From Bacteroidota bacterium (GTDB lineage Bacteria > Bacteroidota > Bacteroidia > AKYH767-A > OLB10), in the NCBI GenBank assembly GCA_018268195.1, contig JAFDWZ010000026.1, forward strand, positions 1 through 64,000: a stretch of 64,000 bases of DNA, given 5' to 3'. Within the stretch, counting starts at the first letter, position 1. The number at the start of each line of letters is the position of its first letter. Positions 18,172-26,990 of the stretch are shown here, in pieces. Both the position numbers and the translations under genes were made by a program. The notes beneath the pieces are model-generated. The model ran no database searches. It worked only from the letters and a program-made list of their open reading frames with translations, and was not told the origin of the DNA.

Positions 18172-19158
18172 ATGAAAGTTGGTGATAAAGTAAGTTTTGT
18201 CAATGAAAAACTTAACGGAGTAATAAAAGCTGTTAAACCCGGAGGAATCATTGCCGTAGAAATTGAAGATGACTTTATTATTGATGCATTGGAAAAAGAT
18301 GTAGTGGTTACTGAAGTATTTATCAAAAACCATTCAGCAGAAACTACTGAAATAAAAAAAGTAGAATCTACTGAGGCAGAGTTTGCGCTTCATACCAATG
18401 AAATTGATTTTGTTGCCATACCTGCCGAAAAACACAAAGTATTGACAGGTTATGTCTCCTATTATTTAATCAATGGCACCGATAATGACTTGCAATATTT
18501 ATTCTACTCTCGCTCTGACTCCGGTGTGCAGTTAAAATCTTCAGGAGCACTGAGTGCGCATAATAAAGTTAACGTGCTCACCATAAACCGTCCTGATATT
18601 ACAGACATTTCTTCCTTCCTCATACAGTTATTAATTTCGGGTGGCAATATCGTACATCATCCTGTTCAAAAAGAAATGGCTGTGATGCTGCCTGATTTAT
18701 CTTTAAAAAATAAAAATTATCCGGATTTCACTGCAGTTACTTCTATCCTCAATTTCAATCAGCCGGATGACTCCGCACTGATTAAGTTAAAAGAGTTGTT
18801 TGAACCGGAAATCAAAACGGGTGCAACCAATAAAAAAACGAAGGATAATAGAGCTTCAAAAAATTCACAAGCCATTTTACTTAATTACGATGAGATTGAC
18901 CTTCACATAGAAAAACTCACTGATAATTCGCATTTGATGAGTAATTTCGAAATGCTTGAACTTCAGAAATCAGTTGTAAGGCAGGAAATGGATAAAGCCA
19001 TTCGCAAACACTATAAGAAAATTGTGTTTATTCATGGTAAAGGCGAAGGTGTTTTAAAAAACGAAGTACTTAAAGAACTGTCGGTTTATAACGACATTGA
19101 AATCCGGGAGGCTGACTATTCACGCTTTGGAGGCGGAGCCACGGAAGTGATTTTCTAA
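18172..19158 (+). CDS. DUF2027 and Smr domain protein
   Basis: The protein has 328 residues from the ATG at 18172. An in-frame GTG at 18151 lies inside the terminator stem and is rejected. The N-terminus (KVGDKVSFVNEKLNGVIK) is a small SH3-like fold, followed by the DUF2027 beta domain (about 70-220). The C-terminal Smr domain (about 235-328) has IDLHIEKL and the motif HGKGEGVLKNEV. Smr domains are nuclease or nucleic-acid-binding modules, as in MutS2. The role of the DUF2027 combination is unknown. The last four bases overlap the 3' end of the convergent M61 peptidase gene. Confidence 0.85.
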   Translation: MKVGDKVSFVNEKLNGVIKAVKPGGIIAVEIEDDFIIDALEKDVVVTEVFIKNHSAETTEIKKVESTEAEFALHTNEIDFVAIPAEKHKVLTGYVSYYLINGTDNDLQYLFYSRSDSGVQLKSSGALSAHNKVNVLTINRPDITDISSFLIQLLISGGNIVHHPVQKEMAVMLPDLSLKNKNYPDFTAVTSILNFNQPDDSALIKLKELFEPEIKTGATNKKTKDNRASKNSQAILLNYDEIDLHIEKLTDNSHLMSNFEMLELQKSVVRQEMDKAIRKHYKKIVFIHGKGEGVLKNEVLKELSVYNDIEIREADYSRFGGGATEVIF

Positions 19159-20876
19159 TTTCTTTTGGACCACTTTTTAAAAAACAATTCCTGCTCAGTG
19201 GTTTTGTTTTCGGTATGTTTTACTTTCCAAGTCGAAAAATAATTTTTATCGCCTTTCTTAACAATTACTGTTTTCAGTTTAAGCTGTGAAAATACCGTAA
19301 GCTCCATTTGCGCTGAATACTGATACTGTGCAAACAAATCATGCACTCTTTTATCTGCTTTGTGGCCATTTACTGCAATTAACTCATCGCCTACCGATAA
19401 AATTCTAAATGCAGGAGCATTTTTAGCTATATTTGAAATAATGGGCATACTGCCTGACTCATCTATGCGAATACCATATTTCTGTTCACCGATTTTAGAA
19501 GATAACTGCTCCGCTAATGTCAATCCCGCAAATTCCAATACCTGCTCAAGCATTGACTCATAACTGACAGCCTTAAAAACAATATCCGTAAAAAATTGCG
19601 ACAACGATTTTCCGGCACACTGTTCTGCTACCTGTCTGTAATCATCAGCAGTATATCCTTTACCCTTCTTTCCAAAATCATTGTAAATTTTCAGAAACAC
19701 ATCATCTATTGATTTTCTATTTCCCGAATATTTACGAATCAGAAAATCGAGCATCAGGGTAATGATGCTTCCTTCATCGTAAATGGAAGTTTTTCTTCCC
19801 GGAACGCCAGGAACGTAACCGTCCAGCCAGGTATCGAAAGAAGATTCTGCTGCTGAAAAATTAAATCGCCCTTCGTTGGAAAGATGCTTGTTGATGCGAA
19901 AATTCAATTCATTGAAATACTCTTCTTCACTGAAGTAACCACAACGGTACAGAAACAAGTCACCATAATAAGTAGTTGCACCTTCATACACAAAACCTGA
20001 TGGCGAATAGTTCTCTCTGTCGTAATTATAAGGTTGCATTTCAACCGGGCGTATGGTTTTGATATTCCATGAATGAAATAACTCATGCGAAGAAACACCT
20101 ATCAGTTCATTGTACAATTCGCGCTTATGCAATCCTGATGATGGTCCGACTACAATTACAGTTGAACTGAGATGCTCTACTCCGTGATAAAAAGTATGAG
20201 GCACTGCCAATATTATAAAATGATATTCCTTCACAGGAAAATCCTGCATCATCCGTAGCTGCTCCGAAGTGAAGGAAACAAAATCTGCTATGAGCTTATC
20301 AGGTTCGGGATTGTAATCGCCTTCAATCCATATATGAAATAAATTTTCACTTACAGTGTAACTCAAATGTTTCAACCCTTCACTTGCAATAAACGGACTG
20401 TCAACCAACTCATCAAAACTATCAGCTTCAAATAAGTTGTGTCCTGTTTTTTTCAATGAAGTGGCCACCGTAGTCTGAGCAATATCTAACTGCACAATAC
20501 ATTTATCACTCCTGTGTTTGTCAGTATAAAAACAACAGTGAATGGGATTGATGTAAAGCTGGTGTTCATCTACATAACAAGAACCTGCATCCTGCTTGTT
20601 GGCATAATACTGATAGTTCACTTTAATGTGAGATACCTTTTCGCTTGTTTGAATAAGCCACACACTTTTAGAAATTTTCTGAAACGCAAGCGGTTTGTTG
20701 TCGGAATCAGTAACGGTAAAAGCTCTGATATTTTTCGCAAAGTTTCCTTCTTCGTATCGGCCGGGTCTCCATACGGGCAGCTTCAATTCAATTTGATTTT
20801 GCCCTTTAGTATCGAGTGTAAGTTCTATATCTACAAAACGTTCTGCAGAGTTGGAGACAGAAAAACGATAATGCAT
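19155..20876 (-). CDS. M61 family metallopeptidase with PDZ domain
   Basis: The protein has 573 residues from the ATG at 20876; an upstream in-frame TTG lies inside the previous gene. The zinc motif is HELFH (H264, E265, H268) with a downstream glutamate in GFVYEGATTYY, as in M61 glycyl aminopeptidases. The N-terminal part (about 1-170) is the M61 beta domain. A PDZ domain sits at about 455-520 (YGIRIDESGSMPII, VGDELIAVNG). No clear signal peptide is seen, so it is probably cytoplasmic. It starts 4 nt after the stop of the E1 dehydrogenase gene and is the last gene of that operon. Confidence 0.88.
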   Translation of the reverse strand: MHYRFSVSNSAERFVDIELTLDTKGQNQIELKLPVWRPGRYEEGNFAKNIRAFTVTDSDNKPLAFQKISKSVWLIQTSEKVSHIKVNYQYYANKQDAGSCYVDEHQLYINPIHCCFYTDKHRSDKCIVQLDIAQTTVATSLKKTGHNLFEADSFDELVDSPFIASEGLKHLSYTVSENLFHIWIEGDYNPEPDKLIADFVSFTSEQLRMMQDFPVKEYHFIILAVPHTFYHGVEHLSSTVIVVGPSSGLHKRELYNELIGVSSHELFHSWNIKTIRPVEMQPYNYDRENYSPSGFVYEGATTYYGDLFLYRCGYFSEEEYFNELNFRINKHLSNEGRFNFSAAESSFDTWLDGYVPGVPGRKTSIYDEGSIITLMLDFLIRKYSGNRKSIDDVFLKIYNDFGKKGKGYTADDYRQVAEQCAGKSLSQFFTDIVFKAVSYESMLEQVLEFAGLTLAEQLSSKIGEQKYGIRIDESGSMPIISNIAKNAPAFRILSVGDELIAVNGHKADKRVHDLFAQYQYSAQMELTVFSQLKLKTVIVKKGDKNYFSTWKVKHTENKTTEQELFFKKWSKRN

Positions 20877-20880
20877 GATA

Positions 20881-22959
20881 TCAGTATTCAAGTAAATATT
20901 TCATTCTTGCAGCAACTTTATCTGCATTTGGAATCATGGTAAACTCCAAAGTAGAATTCAAAGGTATGGCCGGTAAATTTTCAGAACCCATTGCAATAAC
21001 GGGTGCATCCAACGTATGGAAACAATGCTGTTGAATTCTTCCAGCCAAAGCTTCAGCAAAGGAATTTTTCAATGACTCTTCTGTTAGCACCAAACAACGG
21101 TGATGTTTCTCAACCGTACTGAAAATTGTTTCTTCGTCAATAGGATTTAATGTGCGTAAATCCACAATTTCTACTCTTCCCGGAAACTGCTTTGCAGCAT
21201 TTTTAGCCCAGTAAACGCCCATGCCATAAGTTATCACTGCAATGGATGATTGGTCATCAGAGTTATTTGCAGCCAAAGCAATGCGTGCTTTACCAAATGG
21301 AATAATGTAATCTTCGTCCGGTTCAATGGTACGCGCCTCTTCTGTTCCTTTTATTTTACTCCAGTAAAGTCCTTTATGTTCAAATATCACTACAGGATTG
21401 GGGTCGTAATAGGCTGATTTTATCAGACCTTTTAAATCTGCTCCGGTAGATGGATACGCTACTTTAACACCACGAATATTCAGTAAAACCGATTCTACGC
21501 TTGAAGAGTGATAAGGACCTCCGCTGCCATAAGCGCCTATAGGCACACGAATCACACAGGATACCGGCCACTTACCATTGCTTAAATAACAGGAGCGACT
21601 CACCTCTGTAAATAACTGATTAAGGCCGGGCCATATATAATCGGCAAACTGAACTTCTACAATCGGTTTACATCCAACAGCACTCAATCCAACTGTAGAG
21701 CCTATTATAAATGCTTCCTGAATGGGTGTGTTGAATACTCTTTCATCACCAAAAGTTTTTGCCAGAGTTGCCGCTTCGCGAAACACACCTCCCAACCTTG
21801 CTCCTACATCCTGCCCGTAGAACAAACATTCAGGATGTTTCTGCAACAGTTCTTTCACTGCAAACAAAGCACTGTCCACCATTACGGTAGGTTCCTTGCC
21901 TGCAGGTTCGCGCACTCCTTTTTCCTCGGTAACCGGGGTTGGCGCATAATCATGAGTAAACAAATCTTCGGGGCGTGGATCTTCAGCTTTCAATGCTTTC
22001 TGATAATCCGCAGCTACTAATGCCGTTGCTTCTTCCTGAATCGTATTTAATTCATCGGAGGTAAAACCTGCTTCGGCCAGTTGTTGTACAAACTTCGGCA
22101 ATGGGTCATTCTTTTTTGCCTTCTCCAAATCATCGCGATACCACTCTCTTCTTACTCCTGAAGTGTGATGTCCGAGTAAAGGCACTGTAGCATGAATCAG
22201 GAATGGCCTTCTTTCTTTCCGGATAATATCAAGTACTTCTTTGATGGTGTTGTACGATCTGAAAAAATCAGTTCCATCAATACTTCTTGTTTCAAGACCT
22301 TTAAATCCTTTAGCATATTCAATTGCATTACCGGTTCTGAATTCTGTTGCATGAGCCGAAATATCCCATTCATTATCCTGCACAAAATACAGTATAGGAA
22401 ACTTTTTAAGCACAGCCATCTGAAAAGCTTCTGCCACTTCGCCCTCCGTGATACTTGCATCACCAAAAGAACAAACTGTAACGGGATTTTCGCCCTCATC
22501 ATATTGTGCAAGCTGCTGTTGTTCCAGATATTTCATACCCATGGCTACACCGGTAGCAGGAATTGCCTGCATACCTGTAGCACTGCTCTGATGAGGAATC
22601 TTAGGCATATCATCGCGCTTAAGACTTGGATGCGAATAGTAAGTTCGCCCTCCCGAAAATGGGTCATCGCGCTTGGCCATTAGTTGCAACATCAGTTCAT
22701 AAGGTGTCATACCTATGGAAAGCAGAATGCTGTCATCGCGATAGTAAGCCGAAAGATAATCCTGTGGTTTAAGCTGAAGTCCCAATGCAACCTGCACTGC
22801 CTCATGACCTCTTGAACAGGCATGAACATATTTAGCTGTCACCTGAGCATTTTCCTCATAAATATCACTCATGGCACGGGCAGTACACATCAGCTTGTAG
22901 GCTTTTAAAACTGTTGCCGTATCTATGGGTGTTGTTTCTAATTTTTTTTCTGCAAGCAT
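20881..22959 (-). CDS. 2-oxoacid dehydrogenase E1, fused alpha and beta subunits
   Basis: This 692-residue protein carries a thiamine diphosphate E1 alpha region (about 1-330) and an E1 beta region (about 350-692). The TPP/Mg motif starts GDASITEGEVAEAF and ends near VQDNEWDIS, around residues 165-200. The beta part includes EAFIIGSTVGLSAVG and GAYGSGGPYHSSS. It decarboxylates a 2-oxo acid, probably branched-chain (2-oxoisovalerate type), and passes the acyl group to lipoyl E2. No E2 or E3 gene lies in the window. Alpha-beta fusions of this type are common in Bacteroidota. The enoyl-CoA hydratase gene lies 14 nt upstream, which fits branched-chain or short-chain acyl-CoA catabolism. Confidence 0.9.
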   Translation of the reverse strand: MLAEKKLETTPIDTATVLKAYKLMCTARAMSDIYEENAQVTAKYVHACSRGHEAVQVALGLQLKPQDYLSAYYRDDSILLSIGMTPYELMLQLMAKRDDPFSGGRTYYSHPSLKRDDMPKIPHQSSATGMQAIPATGVAMGMKYLEQQQLAQYDEGENPVTVCSFGDASITEGEVAEAFQMAVLKKFPILYFVQDNEWDISAHATEFRTGNAIEYAKGFKGLETRSIDGTDFFRSYNTIKEVLDIIRKERRPFLIHATVPLLGHHTSGVRREWYRDDLEKAKKNDPLPKFVQQLAEAGFTSDELNTIQEEATALVAADYQKALKAEDPRPEDLFTHDYAPTPVTEEKGVREPAGKEPTVMVDSALFAVKELLQKHPECLFYGQDVGARLGGVFREAATLAKTFGDERVFNTPIQEAFIIGSTVGLSAVGCKPIVEVQFADYIWPGLNQLFTEVSRSCYLSNGKWPVSCVIRVPIGAYGSGGPYHSSSVESVLLNIRGVKVAYPSTGADLKGLIKSAYYDPNPVVIFEHKGLYWSKIKGTEEARTIEPDEDYIIPFGKARIALAANNSDDQSSIAVITYGMGVYWAKNAAKQFPGRVEIVDLRTLNPIDEETIFSTVEKHHRCLVLTEESLKNSFAEALAGRIQQHCFHTLDAPVIAMGSENLPAIPLNSTLEFTMIPNADKVAARMKYLLEY

Positions 22960-22973
22960 TTATTTAGCTGTAT

Positions 22974-23735
22974 TTATTTTGCCTTTGCTTTAAATTTCTC
23001 TATTGCATTTCTTGTAAATTCTGATAAGACGAGAGTTCCACTCATCTCTGCACGTTCACTCAGCAATGTGTTCCAGTGATCGGTACCTTGCCAGAATATC
23101 TGTTTGAGTTTTTGCATTGCTTCAGGGTTACTTGAAGCAAGACGGGAGGACAGATTTTGAATTTCTGTTTCCATATCTTCCACCGTGGCATGAACGGAAG
23201 CATACATTCCTTTTTGGAGTGCCCATTGTGCTGACTGCCATTCAGTAGCGTTAACGGTTAACTGCGTAAATGCGGCAGTGCCCACTTTTCTTTCAACAGC
23301 AGGACCTACCACAAATGGGCCAATACCTACTGCCAGTTCGCTGAGTTTTACAGCTGCCGACTCATGAGCAATGGTATAATCAGCAGCACAGGCAAGGCCT
23401 ACACCTCCGCCAACAGCTTTGCCCTGCACACGCGCTATCACAAATTTAGGTGCAAGCCGCATGGCATTAATCACCATTGCAAAACCGGAGAAAAATTTTC
23501 TTCCGGTTTGTATATCCTTAATCTGTATGAGTTCATCAAATGAAGCTCCTGCACAAAATGCCTTTTCGCCTTTGCTTTTTAAAATAATTACTTTCACTGC
23601 GGTATTACGACCTGCATCTTCAATGGCTGCTGCCAGTGAATGAAGCACCTCTCCGGGAAGGGAGTTGCTTTGTGGATGAAAAAATTCAATTTCGGCAATG
23701 CCATTCGTCACCTTGGTTTCAACAGTACCCTGCAT
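22974..23735 (-). CDS. Enoyl-CoA hydratase/isomerase family protein
   Basis: This 253-residue crotonase-fold enzyme has the first oxyanion-hole segment AFCAGASFDEL and the second GGGVGLACAADYTIA. It also has SELAVGIGPFVVG at the usual catalytic-glutamate region. It hydrates or isomerises enoyl-CoA thioesters in the cytoplasm. The neighbours, fused E1 and PaaZ, suggest branched-chain or ring-cleavage acyl-CoA catabolism. The exact substrate cannot be told. A -7 box 69 nt upstream marks it as the first gene of the operon hydratase-E1-M61. Confidence 0.88.
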   Translation of the reverse strand: MQGTVETKVTNGIAEIEFFHPQSNSLPGEVLHSLAAAIEDAGRNTAVKVIILKSKGEKAFCAGASFDELIQIKDIQTGRKFFSGFAMVINAMRLAPKFVIARVQGKAVGGGVGLACAADYTIAHESAAVKLSELAVGIGPFVVGPAVERKVGTAAFTQLTVNATEWQSAQWALQKGMYASVHATVEDMETEIQNLSSRLASSNPEAMQKLKQIFWQGTDHWNTLLSERAEMSGTLVLSEFTRNAIEKFKAKAK

Positions 23736-23803
23736 ATTCTTAATTCTGTGTTAAAATAAAACATTAAAAACAGACTCTACCCAAGTCTGAAAAATAAGAA
23801 ATG

Positions 23804-23811
23804 CAAATATA
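23804..23811 (-). promoter_or_regulatory. -7 box of the hydratase-E1-M61 operon (TATATTTG on minus)
   Basis: An exact TAnnTTTG match on the minus strand, in the 90-bp gap between the SHOCT gene stop and the hydratase start at 23735. No clear -33 element is seen. Confidence 0.45.
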
Positions 23812-23825
23812 AAAAAGCAGCGTGA

Positions 23826-24692
23826 TTAACTACCCAGAATCTGCTTTTTCTGGACAATAAACTCCTCATCTGTGAGGTAACCTTTCTCCTTGAGTCGGGC
23901 TAATTTTTCTATCTGATCAAGTTTAAAATCAAGCGCATCATGTGATGCAGCCAAAATACCTTCTGACGATACTTTGATGACAGGTTCAGGCTTAACTTCA
24001 GGTTGTTTTCTTACAGGCTCAGGCTGTGCAACTACAGGAACGGCTGCCTCAGGCTTGGGTGCAGGCGAATTCAGCAACATTTTTTTGGCAACGGGCTTAC
24101 GCAGTAAGAAAAACAAAGCAAGAATAAGACCCAATGCTACCAGCGAGTTAAAGATTATCAGAACAATATTTTTTTCTTCGAGAGCTTTATTGTCAATGGT
24201 AAGTGCATCAAACCGTGCTTGCATTTTTCTGTTGGCCGAAATCAAACTGTCTGATTTGCTCAGCAAGGTCATAAAGGCCTCATCTTTGGCTTTCATGGCC
24301 TCCGAGAGGTTGTTTACCTTATTCTGAGAAATAAAAAGTGCATCATATACAGAGTCATTTATGGAAACTCCGGCTTTGCCGGGAATAGTTTTAACAATAG
24401 TACGCGGAGCTACATTAGCTTTCTTCTCCAGTTCTGCATTATCCTTCTGTAACTCATTAACAGTGTGATTTGCAGAGAGAATAATCTTATCATCCAGTTC
24501 GAGTAGTCGTCTCACCAACGCCTGAAATTCGGATGTGGCAGTTTTGTTTTTAAATGCTTTGTCAGACTTAAGCATCTCTTCCATCTGCTTCTGAATGTTT
24601 TTGCGCTCAACCACAAAATTGTTGTAATCGCCCTGAGCTGATGCCAGAGCACTTATCATCAAAGCTGCGCACAAAACTTTTAATGTCTTCAT
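23826..24692 (-). CDS. Membrane-anchored coiled-coil protein with SHOCT domain
   Basis: This 288-residue protein has a signal peptide (residues 1-19, ending ALASAQ). A coiled-coil region spans about 25-175, with one membrane helix at about 180-200 (LVALGLILALFFLLRK). A Pro/Glu/Val linker follows. The C-terminus is a SHOCT motif at about 258-287 (LARLKEKGYLTDEEF). SHOCT is a short oligomerisation module found at protein ends. No enzymatic function is visible. It lies between paaZ and the hydratase and may be co-transcribed with paaZ (27-bp gap), but its architecture does not suggest a metabolic role. Confidence 0.8.
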   Translation of the reverse strand: MKTLKVLCAALMISALASAQGDYNNFVVERKNIQKQMEEMLKSDKAFKNKTATSEFQALVRRLLELDDKIILSANHTVNELQKDNAELEKKANVAPRTIVKTIPGKAGVSINDSVYDALFISQNKVNNLSEAMKAKDEAFMTLLSKSDSLISANRKMQARFDALTIDNKALEEKNIVLIIFNSLVALGLILALFFLLRKPVAKKMLLNSPAPKPEAAVPVVAQPEPVRKQPEVKPEPVIKVSSEGILAASHDALDFKLDQIEKLARLKEKGYLTDEEFIVQKKQILGS

Positions 24693-24719
24693 GTAAATTC
24701 GTCCTTTTATATCAAAACC

Positions 24720-26759
24720 TTACATTTTTCGTGCCACCAATGTCAATACTGTCTCCACGGCAACCGTTTCTCCTCGCTGATTGGTAATTTCCACATCCCA
24801 TTCAACCACGCCCTGCGGAATTTGACCTTCGCGATCTTCTTTCTGTGTTTTCGTTTTGCACGTTAGTCGTACCTGAATGGTATCGCCCACATAAACTGGT
24901 TGCGTAAAACGCAGATTATCGAGACCATAATTGGCAAGCACCGGTCCTTTTTTCGGGTCAACAAACAAACCGGCAGCTGCAGCAATAATGAAATAGCCAT
25001 GTGCCACACGTTTTTCGAAAACAGAACCTTCGAGAGAAGTTTCATCGGTATGTGCATAAAAATAATCGCCACTGATGCCTGCAAAGTTTACAATATCGGC
25101 TTCGGTAATAGTTCGCTTATGTGTAATCAGCGTATCACCAATTTGTATTTCTTCAAAATATTTTCTGAAGGGATGTATCACATCCTCCTTTGTAGCTGCT
25201 CCTTTAAGAAAAGTATTGCAGATGTGTGTAAGGGTTGTTGGCGAGCCTTGCAATGCTGTTCGCTGCATAAAATGTTTCACTCCTCTTACGCCACCCATTT
25301 CTTCGCCACCTCCTGCTCTGCCCGGGCCACCATGAATGAGTTGTGGCATGGGTGATCCATGACCTGTGCTTTCTGCAGCACTTTGTTTATTGATGATGAG
25401 CATACGTCCGTGATAACTTGCCGTGTTGAGAATAATTTTTTTAGCAATTTTATCATCAGCAGTAAACAGCGAACCTACAAGGCTACCCTTACCCATCTTC
25501 GCAAGTTCTATTGCTTCATCGGCATTACGGTAAGGCATTACGGTAGTTACCGGGCCGAAAGGCTCAATGGCATGCGGCTCAAGAGTGTTCAAAGGATTTT
25601 TACAATACAACACTACCGGAGGCATAAACGCTCCCGCCTCACGGCTGGCACCTGTAACTTCAAAGTTCTGTAAATCGCCATAAGCAACTTCGCACACCTT
25701 CATCAATTCTTTTACATTATTACTTACATCTACCACCTGTGATTTATTCACCAAAGGCCCCATGCGCACACCTTCTACCGAAGGGTTTCCCAAACGAATA
25801 TCGGCCAGACGTTTTTTTAAGGCATCCACTACTGCTCCCGATAAATTATCAGGAACAATAGTTCTGCGTATAGCGGTACATTTTTGTCCTGTCTTAGCAG
25901 TCATTTCCCGTGCTACTTCTTTGATAAAAAGCTTAAACTCTTCCGTATCCGGAGTAGCATCTTCGCCCAGTATGCAACAGTTGAGCGAGTCTGCTTCCAT
26001 AGTAAACCGTACTGAATTTTCTACTATCGCAGGTTTTTGTTTAAGCATTCTTCCGGTATGAGCGCTACCTGTAAAAGTAACCACATCCTGACAGTTGACA
26101 TGGTCGAGAATATCGCCTGCACTTCCGCAGATTAATTGCAGTGACCCCTCCGGCAATATGCCTGATGCAATTATTTCATGCACCATCAACTCCGTAAGAA
26201 AAGATGTGGCTGTTGCAGGTTTGATAATGGCCGGCATACCTGCCACAATAGTGGGAGCTAATTTCTCCAACATTCCCCAACATGGGAAATTGAATGCGTT
26301 GATATGTATGGCCACACCTTCGAGAGGAACACAAATATGCTGTCCGATAAAATTTCCGCCTTTGGAAAGGTTTTCAATATTTCCCTCCACCAGAAAAGTT
26401 TCGTCAGGCAATTCTCTGCGACCTTTGCTGGCATAAGTATATAATGTTCCAATGCCTCCTTCAATATCTATCCATGAATCGGTACGTGTAGCTCCGGTAG
26501 CTGCTGAAAGCTGATAAAACAATTCTTTTTTACCCATGAGATAAATTGCAAGAGCTTTGAGTTTGCGGGCACGCTCATGAAAAGTCATAGCTCTGAGTTT
26601 GGGGCCTCCCACAGTGCGGGCATAATGAAGCATGGCCTTAAAATCCAGCCCTTCACTGCTTGCTTCCGCTACTTCTTCGCCTGTAACCGCATGATATAAC
26701 TTGGTTCCTTTTCCGGTGCCTTCAACCCATTGTCCGGCTATGTAATTTTTTAATCTCAT
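24720..26759 (-). CDS. paaZ: Bifunctional phenylacetate-degradation protein PaaZ
   Basis: This 679-residue protein has an N-terminal aldehyde dehydrogenase domain (about 1-520) with the nucleophile cysteine near residue 293 (TGQKCTAIRR) and a general-base glutamate in FTMEADSLN. A C-terminal MaoC-type hydratase follows (about 540-679), with FAGISGDYFYAHTDE and RVAHGYFI. PaaZ opens the oxepin-CoA ring with its hydratase and oxidises the semialdehyde with its dehydrogenase in phenylacetyl-CoA catabolism. No other paa genes (paaABCDE, paaK) are in the window, so the rest of the pathway lies elsewhere or this copy serves another aldehyde. Confidence 0.93.
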   Translation of the reverse strand: MRLKNYIAGQWVEGTGKGTKLYHAVTGEEVAEASSEGLDFKAMLHYARTVGGPKLRAMTFHERARKLKALAIYLMGKKELFYQLSAATGATRTDSWIDIEGGIGTLYTYASKGRRELPDETFLVEGNIENLSKGGNFIGQHICVPLEGVAIHINAFNFPCWGMLEKLAPTIVAGMPAIIKPATATSFLTELMVHEIIASGILPEGSLQLICGSAGDILDHVNCQDVVTFTGSAHTGRMLKQKPAIVENSVRFTMEADSLNCCILGEDATPDTEEFKLFIKEVAREMTAKTGQKCTAIRRTIVPDNLSGAVVDALKKRLADIRLGNPSVEGVRMGPLVNKSQVVDVSNNVKELMKVCEVAYGDLQNFEVTGASREAGAFMPPVVLYCKNPLNTLEPHAIEPFGPVTTVMPYRNADEAIELAKMGKGSLVGSLFTADDKIAKKIILNTASYHGRMLIINKQSAAESTGHGSPMPQLIHGGPGRAGGGEEMGGVRGVKHFMQRTALQGSPTTLTHICNTFLKGAATKEDVIHPFRKYFEEIQIGDTLITHKRTITEADIVNFAGISGDYFYAHTDETSLEGSVFEKRVAHGYFIIAAAAGLFVDPKKGPVLANYGLDNLRFTQPVYVGDTIQVRLTCKTKTQKEDREGQIPQGVVEWDVEITNQRGETVAVETVLTLVARKM

Positions 26760-26940
26760 ATCTATGTTTAAACTATACTGAAAATATACTTTATTTTAAA
26801 GGTGTGAAATTAGGAAAACTGCATTAATATTTGTTTTTAAACTACAACCATTAACCAACAGCAGATGTTTAAAGATATTTACACGGTCAATTGTTGATGA
26901 TTATACACTGAATGTAAGCTTTTCCAATGCTGCTTTAACC

Positions 26941-26948
26941 TATTTTTG
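26941..26948 (+). promoter_or_regulatory. -7 box for the glycogen-synthase-like gene (TATTTTTG)
   Basis: An exact TAnnTTTG match in the 231-bp gap between the divergent paaZ and glycosyltransferase genes, about 40 nt before the chosen start at 26991. Its position rules out the in-frame TTG at 26946 as the start. Confidence 0.5.
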
Positions 26949-26990
26949 CAACAGTTCCATTTCTCACACATGAGAAATAAAAGCGCGATT

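Noticed and set aside
26946-26990. Longer N-terminus for the glycogen-synthase-like protein
   Set aside because: The in-frame TTG at 26946 overlaps the -7 box, so it cannot be translated from that promoter; the ATG at 26991 begins the conserved domain.
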